Assembly (NCBI GenBank): GCA_016839655.1
Contig: JAEOTW010000051.1
Coordinates: forward strand, 1 to 9,655
DNA length: 9,655 bases
Direction: 5' to 3'
DNA from: Promethearchaeota archaeon
GTDB taxonomy: Archaea; Asgardarchaeota; Lokiarchaeia; Sigynarchaeales; SOKP01
In this document: in pieces, positions 1 to 6,168 of the stretch
Numbering within the stretch: the first letter of the stretch is position 1
Layout of the letters: every line of letters begins with the position of its first letter
Notes under the pieces: model-generated
Told to the model about the DNA's origin: nothing
Seen by the model: only the letters and a program-made list of their open reading frames with translations
Database searches by the model: none
Program-made: the position numbers and the translations under genes

Positions 1-630
1 AAGGAATGTTATAATGATGGACAATTAATGAGCGGCCAACAAGGGAAGTTAATGGATAGATTATATTCTAAACATTTTAAAAATCATAGAAAAAACTTAA
101 GGAGAGAAGGTAAAATTTTAGAAGCAGGATGTGGTTATGGATATAATCTTCAAGTCTGGGTAAAGAAATATCAGAAAGTACAATTTGTTGGGATTGACAT
201 CGATCCGAATGCAATTAAGTTTGCCAAAGAAATGGTTAAAAAAAATAATTGGAATGAGAGAGTTGAAGTTATTGAAATCCCAATTAATGAGTTCGGTAAA
301 AAAAGCACAAAAAAATTTGATTTAATAACATTGAACCAAGTTCTTCATGAAATGGATCATAACATAAAATATAGATTAAGTATCTTTAGCAGTCTACATT
401 CTTTATTAAAGGACGACGGAATATTGCTTGTTGGAGAGAGTATGATTCCCGATACATTTGAACCAAAGCAAAAATTACTGCTTTTCGACGTATTACATAA
501 ATTCCTTGAAGCTCGTTTCGCAAATTTTTATAATGAAGAGTCTTTCAGAGAATTTATTGAATTAACACCATTCTCAAAGGCAGAATTTTTAAAAGAGGGT
601 GGAAATAGCATTTGGGTTATTAGAAAGTAG
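1..630 (+). CDS. Class I SAM-dependent methyltransferase (5' partial)
   Basis: Transfers a methyl group from S-adenosylmethionine to an unidentified acceptor; no signal peptide or membrane segment is visible. Counting from the in-window ATG at 28, the Rossmann-fold motif I reads LEAGCGYGYN (residues 31-40). Acidic motif II is GIDIDP (55-60), whose Asp would bind the ribose hydroxyls. The post-II region FDLITLNQVLHEM (about 97-109) and the motif VI-like strand DDGILLVGES complete a class I fold. The reading frame stays open from base 1 to the ATG at 28 (KECYNDGQL) and no Shine-Dalgarno precedes that ATG. The true start is therefore probably left of the window and an N-terminal part is missing. 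The prenyltransferase gene follows after 76 bp on the same strand. The acceptor cannot be assigned: small molecule, lipid or quinone precursor are all possible. The family call is firm; the specificity is unknown. Confidence 0.88.
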   Translation, partial: KECYNDGQLMSGQQGKLMDRLYSKHFKNHRKNLRREGKILEAGCGYGYNLQVWVKKYQKVQFVGIDIDPNAIKFAKEMVKKNNWNERVEVIEIPINEFGKKSTKKFDLITLNQVLHEMDHNIKYRLSIFSSLHSLLKDDGILLVGESMIPDTFEPKQKLLLFDVLHKFLEARFANFYNEESFREFIELTPFSKAEFLKEGGNSIWVIRK

Positions 631-706
631 ATAAGTAAAATCTTAAATCTTTTAATGGATATAAACACTTAATTTGAATCAGTAAGTTTAAATGTGATTT
701 GTACAA

Positions 707-1522
707 ATGAGTAAGGGTTTTAGATTAATTCGATTGGAATATTTATTTTCTGTTATTATTCCTTGTTTGTTAGCAATTTATTTGAATGATTATGACATTA
801 CAGCAAATCTTTGGATTTTAGCAGGTTTCGGATTTTATGCTATTACAGGAAACACTCTCAACGACGTGATAGACATGAGAGATCCAAATGAAAAAGAAAC
901 TTTAGAAAGGGTTAAAGGTTACACCAGAAAGGAAATCTTAGTTCTAGCAATTGCAAGTTTTTTATTAGGAACTATGTGTTTTATGAACATAATTTTGATT
1001 AATCCTATTCTAGGGGTATATTTAGCACTTGTAGTATTTATGGTAGTATTCTATTGTTTATTTAAATCCCTTCTAATTATTAATCATATTATACTAGGGG
1101 TTTCTCATATAATTCTACCATATTTCATGATTAAAATTAATGGGGGAGATGTTTTTATGAATATCCTTCCCTCAATGGAATTATTTGAATCTCTGATCTT
1201 AGCAGCTATAACAGCCGTAGCATTTACAGGACAAATGGTTCATGAGATGATTGATGGAGATTCGTTAGCTAGATTAACCCCTAAAAAATCTCAATTAGTT
1301 ATTTTGATTGCTTGTGTAACATCCTTGAGTATAGCTATAATATCATTTATTATTACACAGTATTTGATATTCCTACCAATTGTTTTTTTCCCTTTAGGCA
1401 TAATGTATGTATTTAGAACACCTCGAACAAATCTATTAGGAAGAACATCATTAAAAGACATAGGAATTATTTTAGGGAATCTTATGCTTATTTATTTATT
1501 AATATTGATTATTGCTCCATAG
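707..1522 (+). CDS. UbiA-family membrane prenyltransferase, atypical Asp motifs
   Basis: Predicted integral membrane protein of 271 residues with about eight or nine hydrophobic helices, the size and topology expected of the UbiA superfamily (aromatic or glycerol-phosphate prenyltransferases such as MenA, UbiA and DGGGP synthase). The first Asp-rich motif lies after helix 2 as NTLNDVIDMRD (residues 49-59). It fits N-D-x-x-D, but the last Asp comes three rather than four residues later. The second motif is HEMIDGD (179-185), shorter than the usual D-x-E-G-D form. The loop after motif 1 (RVKGYTRKE) lacks the RP seen in many relatives. These residues normally bind Mg2+-diphosphate of the isoprenoid donor. 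The ATG at 707 is used because the frame has no better start and helix 1 begins just after it; no Shine-Dalgarno is visible. The neighbouring methyltransferase and Hdr-like genes hint at lipid or quinone chemistry. Superfamily is likely; substrate is unknown. Confidence 0.82.
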   Translation: MSKGFRLIRLEYLFSVIIPCLLAIYLNDYDITANLWILAGFGFYAITGNTLNDVIDMRDPNEKETLERVKGYTRKEILVLAIASFLLGTMCFMNIILINPILGVYLALVVFMVVFYCLFKSLLIINHIILGVSHIILPYFMIKINGGDVFMNILPSMELFESLILAAITAVAFTGQMVHEMIDGDSLARLTPKKSQLVILIACVTSLSIAIISFIITQYLIFLPIVFFPLGIMYVFRTPRTNLLGRTSLKDIGIILGNLMLIYLLILIIAP

Positions 1523-1547
1523 ACAACAACAAAATACTTCATGTTGA

Positions 1548-1560
1548 TTTAAAAATTTAT
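1548..1560 (+). promoter_or_regulatory. Candidate TATA box for the Hdr-like operon
   Basis: The 113-bp gap before the first Hdr-like gene contains TTTAAAAATTTAT, resembling an archaeal TATA box. A start point about 25 bases downstream would give a leader of about 55 bases. The region is generally AT-rich, so chance matches are likely and the call is weak. Confidence 0.3.
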
Positions 1561-1586
1561 ATTTATTCCAGCTGATATTAAATAAA

Positions 1587-1602
1587 GTGATTTTAATTTC
1601 AC
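1587..1602. promoter_or_regulatory. Interrupted palindrome, possible operator
   Basis: The 16-mer GTGATTTTAATTTCAC has matching arms GTGA and TCAC around a palindromic TTAA core (GTGA-N2-TTAA-N2-TCAC, 12 of 16 positions symmetric). It lies between the candidate TATA box and the start of the Hdr-like gene, near where transcription would begin. A bound dimeric repressor there would block initiation. In such AT-rich DNA the match could be chance. Confidence 0.25.
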
Positions 1603-1635
1603 AACAATTAAAATAATGTTAAGTCTGTTCTAAAA

Positions 1636-2907
1636 ATGACAAATATTGAACCAGTTGATATTTCGTTCTTTACAGCTTTCAATAAAGAAGCATGTAATTT
1701 ATGTGGAGATTGTTTTCATAAGTGTCCGGTAATGCAACTTCCTATAGATCTCGCTATTCAAGAAATGAAGAAGTTAATAGCAGGTAATAAAACAAAAAGA
1801 GTTTTAAATATGTGCCAAAGTTGTTTTTCATGCAACTTCTATTGCCCAAAAAATGCTCATCCTGCAAGCCTTATATTAGAACGATGGAACGAACAATATA
1901 AAAAAAAAGGATTACGAAAGAGAGGACAACATTATATGACCTTTTATCCACATTATCCTAATTTTCGGTCCTATGTTATGGAGCATTTGCCAACAAGTAC
2001 AAAAGAATTAGTTGCAGGTTGGGCGTCATTAGAACCTCTAAAAGGAGACACATTAACATATCCTGGATGTAATATAATAACATTTGCTGAACTTACCCAA
2101 GCAAGTTTTTTTAAAGACTTAGATATAAGAGGACGCTTAGAATATTGTTGTGGTGAAACTTTATTTCGAACAGGTTATAGAGATGAACTTTTCCAAGTTA
2201 CCCAAAGACTAGATAAATGGTTTACCATTTTAAAACCAAAAAAATTACTTGTTCTTTGTACAGCGGGAACAAATGTCTTCAAAAATGTACTCCCTAATTA
2301 TGGATTAAAGTATGAATTTGAGGAGATTAAATCTTATATTCAATATTTATGGGAAAAAATTGAGAATAAAGAGATCCAAATTATCAAGAAATTAGATATG
2401 AAAGTTACGATTCAAGATTCATGTTATTCAAAGATTTTTGGGGATGAATATATGAACCTACCACGAAAGATTTTAGAGGCTATAGGAATAAAAATAATTG
2501 AAACGAAATCTTGCAGGGAGAATATGAGATGCTGTGGGATTGGATCGGGCTTTTCAGTAGATTCTGCTTATAAACCATTTAGATTTAGGTCATCAGTTCT
2601 TAGAAATTTCAAAGATTTTAAAAAAACGAAAGCTGATGCAGTATGTGTATATTGCGCTGGGTGTTTAGCAACATTTATGGGAAACAAAAAACTCTATTTT
2701 AAAAAGATTAAGATTTACCATTTAATTGAGTTATTACAAATGGCAATTGGAGAAATGCCAACTTTAACTGAAAAAGCTAAGAATAAAAGAGGTAAACATT
2801 TCTTTTGGGGTGTTATTCGAAAGCAATTTCCAATAGCACTTTCAAGAAAAACTATTAAAATAGCACAAATTCCTGAAGAACCTCCTAAATACGGTGAGAC
2901 ATGGTAA
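1636..2907 (+). CDS. HdrD/GlpC-like iron-sulfur protein with two ferredoxin motifs and CCG domains (copy A)
   Basis: Predicted soluble electron-transfer or redox protein, 423 residues. The N-terminus carries two [4Fe-4S] motifs of the form CxxCxxCxxxCP: Cys 20, 23, 26, 30 and Cys 60, 63, 66, 70. A CCG-type half follows with PGCN (Cys145), CCGE (171-174) and a single Cys208 where the family often has CxxC. The C-terminal CCG domain is complete: Cys263, CCG 299-301 and CxxC 340-343. In HdrB/HdrD this arrangement holds the noncubane cluster that handles disulfide chemistry. The order ferredoxin then two CCG halves matches HdrD, GlpC and related reductase subunits. No HdrA, HdrE, flavin or transmembrane partner is in the window, so the name heterodisulfide reductase would overreach. 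The gene overlaps the next one by 7 bp (ATGGTAA), implying translational coupling with its paralogue. Electron donor and acceptor are unknown. Confidence 0.88.
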   Translation: MTNIEPVDISFFTAFNKEACNLCGDCFHKCPVMQLPIDLAIQEMKKLIAGNKTKRVLNMCQSCFSCNFYCPKNAHPASLILERWNEQYKKKGLRKRGQHYMTFYPHYPNFRSYVMEHLPTSTKELVAGWASLEPLKGDTLTYPGCNIITFAELTQASFFKDLDIRGRLEYCCGETLFRTGYRDELFQVTQRLDKWFTILKPKKLLVLCTAGTNVFKNVLPNYGLKYEFEEIKSYIQYLWEKIENKEIQIIKKLDMKVTIQDSCYSKIFGDEYMNLPRKILEAIGIKIIETKSCRENMRCCGIGSGFSVDSAYKPFRFRSSVLRNFKDFKKTKADAVCVYCAGCLATFMGNKKLYFKKIKIYHLIELLQMAIGEMPTLTEKAKNKRGKHFFWGVIRKQFPIALSRKTIKIAQIPEEPPKYGETW

Positions 2908-4271
2908 GTATGAGTAAAATTACACGAAAATCAGGTTTCAGGGAGGACTTATGTAATATTTGTGGTGAATGTCTGCATTTATGTCCTGTTTTACAACTTC
3001 CTATCGAAATTGCTAAAGAAGAGATTAAAAACTTAATTGAAGGAAAAGAATCCAAATATGCTTTAACTAAATGTAATACTTGTTTTTCATGCAACCTCTA
3101 TTGTCCTCAAAATGCAAACCCATATAATCTGATTCTAGAGAGATGGAATGTTCTTTATAGAAAAAGAGCGGCTCCACCTTTATATAAGTTTGTCTGTCCT
3201 ACTGAACAAAATAATATTTGGCAACTTCTAAATATTTTTTTATCAGATCAAGAAAGAAGATGGATCCATAATTGGATTAGTTACCTTCCAAAACCAGATG
3301 ACACTATCTTATTGATTGGAAATTACACACACTTATTTCCCTTTATATTTGGAGGGAGTAAATTATTAGATTATTTTAAGCCGATAGATAGAATTGACCA
3401 ATGGGAAGGTGGTGCGTATTTATACCAAGGTGGATACTTAGATGTCGTTCAAAAGATTGCTCAGAGAACAAAAAAAGATTTTGATGACTGGGGTGTTGAA
3501 AAAGTTGTTGCTTGTTTAGATGCTGTTGAATATATCTTTAAGGAAGTTCATCCTAAGGAAATGGGAGTAGAGTATTCTCAAGAATTTATCAACTTTAACC
3601 ATTGGTTATTAGATCATATCGATTCTGGTAAAGTGATATTAGAAAATAAGTTGAATATGTCAGTAACAGTCCATGATAATTGTTATTCTAAAAGTCTAAC
3701 TGATACGTACTGGGATGTCCCCCGAGAAATCTTAGAAAAATGTGGCTGCAAAATAATTGAGATGAAGCATAATAGAAAAGACTCACTTTGCTGTGGATTC
3801 GGTGCAGGAGCTTCATGGGTAAGAAATATATCAATTATATTTGATATTATGTCTGAAGGTTTCAAAAAATTCAGAGAAGCTGAAGAAACAGGAGCAAAGG
3901 CTTTAGTATCCTATTGCGGGGGTTGTATATATTTACTTTGGGCTACAAAAGAGCTTAAAAGAAGTAAAATAGACATATTCCATGTTATTGAAGTGGTAAG
4001 AATGGCGATGGGTGAAAAATTGAATTATCCAGAAGATCATAAGAAGAGAGCATGGGATATAATCGCTATAATGACTTATTCCTTACTACTTTCTATTGTG
4101 AACAAAAATTTCTATATATCTAAAATTACATATGACAAAGATTTGAGCACCTTCAAGCCAAAGAAAATGCGACTGCTGAAATTAATAAGATATACATTTA
4201 ATGTTTCGGTAATAAGATATATTTTTTCTAAGGTTTTCCTAATATTAATGAAGCTTCTCAAAACAAGATAA
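2901..4271 (+). CDS. HdrD/GlpC-like iron-sulfur protein with degenerate N-terminal CCG half (copy B)
   Basis: Paralogue of the preceding gene with the same plan and the same 40-residue spacing between its ferredoxin motifs: Cys 18, 21, 24, 28 and Cys 58, 61, 64, 68, both CxxCxxCxxxCP. The C-terminal CCG domain is intact: Cys261, CCG 297-299 and CxxC 339-342. The N-terminal half has lost its ligands. CCGE of copy A aligns with EGGA at 169-172, and GCN aligns with GNY at about 140-142. An extra C-terminal extension of about 75 residues has a hydrophobic patch (IAIMTYSLLLSIV, 388-400) and a basic amphipathic end (IRYIFSKVFLILMKLLK), suggesting membrane or partner contact. The ATG at 2901 overlaps the upstream stop. 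A second in-frame ATG at 2910 is possible and better spaced from GGTGAG at 2893-2898. A and B probably form a heteromer in which only some cluster sites act; this is inference. Confidence 0.87.
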   Translation: MVSMSKITRKSGFREDLCNICGECLHLCPVLQLPIEIAKEEIKNLIEGKESKYALTKCNTCFSCNLYCPQNANPYNLILERWNVLYRKRAAPPLYKFVCPTEQNNIWQLLNIFLSDQERRWIHNWISYLPKPDDTILLIGNYTHLFPFIFGGSKLLDYFKPIDRIDQWEGGAYLYQGGYLDVVQKIAQRTKKDFDDWGVEKVVACLDAVEYIFKEVHPKEMGVEYSQEFINFNHWLLDHIDSGKVILENKLNMSVTVHDNCYSKSLTDTYWDVPREILEKCGCKIIEMKHNRKDSLCCGFGAGASWVRNISIIFDIMSEGFKKFREAEETGAKALVSYCGGCIYLLWATKELKRSKIDIFHVIEVVRMAMGEKLNYPEDHKKRAWDIIAIMTYSLLLSIVNKNFYISKITYDKDLSTFKPKKMRLLKLIRYTFNVSVIRYIFSKVFLILMKLLKTR

Positions 4272-4283
4272 ATTAATGATTCT

Positions 4284-4856
4284 ATGCCTAATAATATTTT
4301 AATTTTCTTAAGACACGCCGAGACTAAAATTACTAATCAATTAATCGTATCTAAATGGATTTTGACTGATAAAGGAAAGGAAGAGGCTGAATTATTATTA
4401 AATTCTGCATTATTTGATGACATAGAGCTTATAATTACATCTAATGAAGCAAAAGCATCTGAAACAGCATTACCTTTAGTATTAAGACTTAATAAGCCAA
4501 TAATTAGAGAAAAGAAATTTAATGAGATTGAACGAGATAAGGGTAATTTTTTTACCATGAAAGAAGAATATAATAGGAACATCAAACTCTGCGTGGAAAA
4601 TAGAAATAAGTCATTTAATAAATGGGAAACGGCTAATCATGCACTTAAAAGATTCTCAAAGAAGGTTAATAATATTGAGAAAAAATATAATAAAAAGAAA
4701 ATCTTAATAGTTTCCCACGGAGTAGTGATAAACTTATATTTTGCAAAGATTCTTGGATGCTTAGAATCCATATTTGAGAGATGGTTATCAAATTCATTCT
4801 GTGATTATGGAATAATACAAAATGGCAAAGTGTTAAAAGACATTGCGAAGATTTAA
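4284..4856 (+). CDS. Histidine phosphatase (phosphoglycerate mutase-like) family protein
   Basis: Small cytosolic protein of 190 residues, near the usual length for single-domain histidine phosphatases. The catalytic signature is RHAE (residues 10-13), a variant of RHGE, with His11 as the phospho-acceptor. The second conserved histidine is in SHGVV (144-148). A Glu in FNEIERD (81 or 83) is placed like the usual acid. The conserved second Arg of the phosphate pocket (normally in a segment like SxxxRAxxTA) is replaced by Lys57 in SNEAKASETA. The family includes sugar-phosphate, nucleotide and protein phosphatases as well as mutases, and the substrate cannot be read. The gene starts 12 bp after the Hdr-like paralogue and ends 12 bp before the radical SAM gene, so it is probably in the same operon. 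No Shine-Dalgarno is visible; the ATG at 4284 immediately precedes the core beta strand ILIFLRH. Confidence 0.85.
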   Translation: MPNNILIFLRHAETKITNQLIVSKWILTDKGKEEAELLLNSALFDDIELIITSNEAKASETALPLVLRLNKPIIREKKFNEIERDKGNFFTMKEEYNRNIKLCVENRNKSFNKWETANHALKRFSKKVNNIEKKYNKKKILIVSHGVVINLYFAKILGCLESIFERWLSNSFCDYGIIQNGKVLKDIAKI

Positions 4857-4868
4857 TCTTGAAATTAA

Positions 4869-5912
4869 ATGAATTCAAACTTCCTAAAGAAAGCTAAATA
4901 CCAGAGAAAAATTGACGAAAATTATTCACAGTGTTTAACATGTGAAAGACGATGTAAAATTGGAAATGGCAAATCTGGATTTTGTAAGACTCGAATTAAT
5001 AAAGATGGGGAAATATATAGTATTGTCAATGGATTAATTCCTGCTATTTCTATTAATCCTATTGAGAAGAAACCACTTTACCATTTTTATCCAGGAAGTA
5101 TAGCTTTAACTGTGGGAACTTACGGATGTAATTTTTCTTGTTTTTGGTGTCAAAATCATCACTTATCAAAGACTAATCCTTTAACGGTTAGCCAGATTGC
5201 ATCATCAGATGAAGGTTTATCTCCTAAAAGATTGATCGAAATTGGTTTAAGCAAAAAATGCAATGGTACTTCAATCTCCTTTAACGAACCTACATTACTG
5301 TTTGAATATTCTTTGGATGTCTTTAAATTAGCAAAAGAGAATGGTTTATATAACACCTATGTTACAAATGGATATATGACTGAGAATGTTTTGAGAGATC
5401 TAGTAGATGCTGGGCTCAATGCTATGAATATAGATTTAAAAGGAGATTTCAATATGGTTCAGAAATATTGCGGCGCTGATGTAGAATTTGTATGGAGAAA
5501 TGCTAAACTGGCTAAGAAGTTAGGTGTTCACGTTGAAATTACAACACTTTTAATACAGGATTTTAATTCTAAAGAAGAGATTGTTAGAAAAATTGCTCAA
5601 AGGATTTATGATGAGATAGGTGAATTAACACCTTATCATATAAGTCGATTTTTTCCTCATTATAAATCATCTGATTATAATCTTTCAGAACCAACCCCAA
5701 TAGAGGTTTTATATAATGCCTATAATATAGCAAAAGATGTTGGTTTAAAATTTGTATATCTTGGAAATATGCCTACAACTGATTATGATAATACTTATTG
5801 TCCGAAATGTTCTAAATTGGTTATAGAAAGAAAAATTTTGGGTATTAAGGAGTTATTCGTAGATCTTAATGGCAACTGCAAGTATTGTGGGTTTCCAATT
5901 TGTTATATTTAG
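4869..5912 (+). CDS. AmmeMemoRadiSam-type radical SAM protein (PflA-like)
   Basis: Radical SAM enzyme of 347 residues, closest by motif layout to the AmmeMemoRadiSam family, formerly annotated as pyruvate formate-lyase-activating-like. The N-terminus has a four-Cys cluster (Cys22, 25, 29, 39). The [4Fe-4S]-SAM motif is CNFSCFWC (Cys87, 91, 94, CxxxCxxC). SAM-contact elements include FNEPT (138-142) and YVTNGYM (164-170), then NIDLKG on a later strand. The C-terminus is zinc-ribbon-like: CPKC (311-314) and CKYC (337-340), as usual for this family. It would cleave SAM reductively to form a 5'-deoxyadenosyl radical; the physiological reaction of the family is not settled. The usual Memo and AMMECR1 partners are absent from the window. 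It is the last gene before a poly-T terminator and lies 12 bp after the phosphatase. Hdr-like proteins upstream could supply electrons, which is speculation. Confidence 0.88.
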   Translation: MNSNFLKKAKYQRKIDENYSQCLTCERRCKIGNGKSGFCKTRINKDGEIYSIVNGLIPAISINPIEKKPLYHFYPGSIALTVGTYGCNFSCFWCQNHHLSKTNPLTVSQIASSDEGLSPKRLIEIGLSKKCNGTSISFNEPTLLFEYSLDVFKLAKENGLYNTYVTNGYMTENVLRDLVDAGLNAMNIDLKGDFNMVQKYCGADVEFVWRNAKLAKKLGVHVEITTLLIQDFNSKEEIVRKIAQRIYDEIGELTPYHISRFFPHYKSSDYNLSEPTPIEVLYNAYNIAKDVGLKFVYLGNMPTTDYDNTYCPKCSKLVIERKILGIKELFVDLNGNCKYCGFPICYI

Positions 5913-5927
5913 TTTATTTTAAAAGTC

Positions 5928-5937
5928 TTTTTTTTTT
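5928..5937 (+). terminator. Poly-T transcription terminator
   Basis: A run of ten T residues starts 16 bases after the radical SAM stop codon, without a stable GC hairpin before it. Bare T-tracts terminate archaeal RNA polymerase, and a new TATA-like box follows about 22 bases later. This separates the Hdr-like/radical SAM unit from the MoxR/VWA unit. Confidence 0.6.
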
Positions 5938-5958
5938 ACTAATTCGATTAGGATGTAC

Positions 5959-5969
5959 TTTTTAAATAG
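5959..5969 (+). promoter_or_regulatory. TATA-box promoter of the MoxR/VWA operon
   Basis: TTTTTAAATAG is a good archaeal TATA-box match. The predicted start point, about 25 bases downstream near 5990, gives a leader of about 40 bases before the ATG at 6031. A second AT-rich candidate, TATTATAAAA at 5981-5990, would start near 6011. A weak Shine-Dalgarno-like AGGT (6020-6023) sits 7 bases before the start codon. The position right after the poly-T tract supports a real promoter here, though which box is used is uncertain. Confidence 0.5.
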
Positions 5970-6030
5970 CATTATGAAAATATTATAAAAAGTGCAAAAA
6001 TTCAAAAAACATTTTTTATAGGTTTAAAAA

Positions 6031-6168
6031 ATGGCAAAAAAACCATCAACAAGTAAGACAACTACATCAAAACCTGCTTCAAAAAAACCAGCACAGAAAT
6101 CTACAGCAGTAGCAAAAACTCCGGCAAAAAAATCTCCTCAAAAGAAAACAACTAAAAAACCGGTTGAT
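6031..6168 (+). other. Coding low-complexity tract: histone H1-like Lys/Pro/Ala tail
   Basis: The first 46 or so codons of the MoxR-type gene encode mainly Lys, Pro, Ala, Thr and Ser with no acidic residue until Asp46. Short motifs such as KKP, KTPAKK and SPQKK recur. The composition resembles histone H1 and bacterial HU/H1-like tails that bind nucleic acid or acidic proteins. It is not a signal peptide, since there is no hydrophobic core. Confidence 0.75.

Noticed and set aside
28..30. ATG at 28 as the true start of the methyltransferase
   Set aside because: The frame is open to the left edge, no Shine-Dalgarno precedes this ATG, and sequence just after it looks like the middle of a domain; a start outside the window is more likely.
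686..694. GTTTAAATG as a TATA box for the prenyltransferase gene
   Set aside because: It is centred only about 17 bases before the start codon, too close for a transcript that includes the ATG; a weaker match near 642-650 is possible but unconvincing.
2885..3094. Minus-strand 69-codon reading frame opposite the start of the second Hdr-like gene
   Set aside because: It lies fully antisense to a conserved region with ferredoxin cysteines and has no recognisable domain; it is a shadow frame.
1636..4271. Naming the Hdr-like pair as heterodisulfide reductase subunit D or GlpC
   Set aside because: The motifs are shared by many CCG-domain proteins, no HdrE, HdrA or GlpA/B is adjacent, and the N-terminal CCG sites are incomplete.
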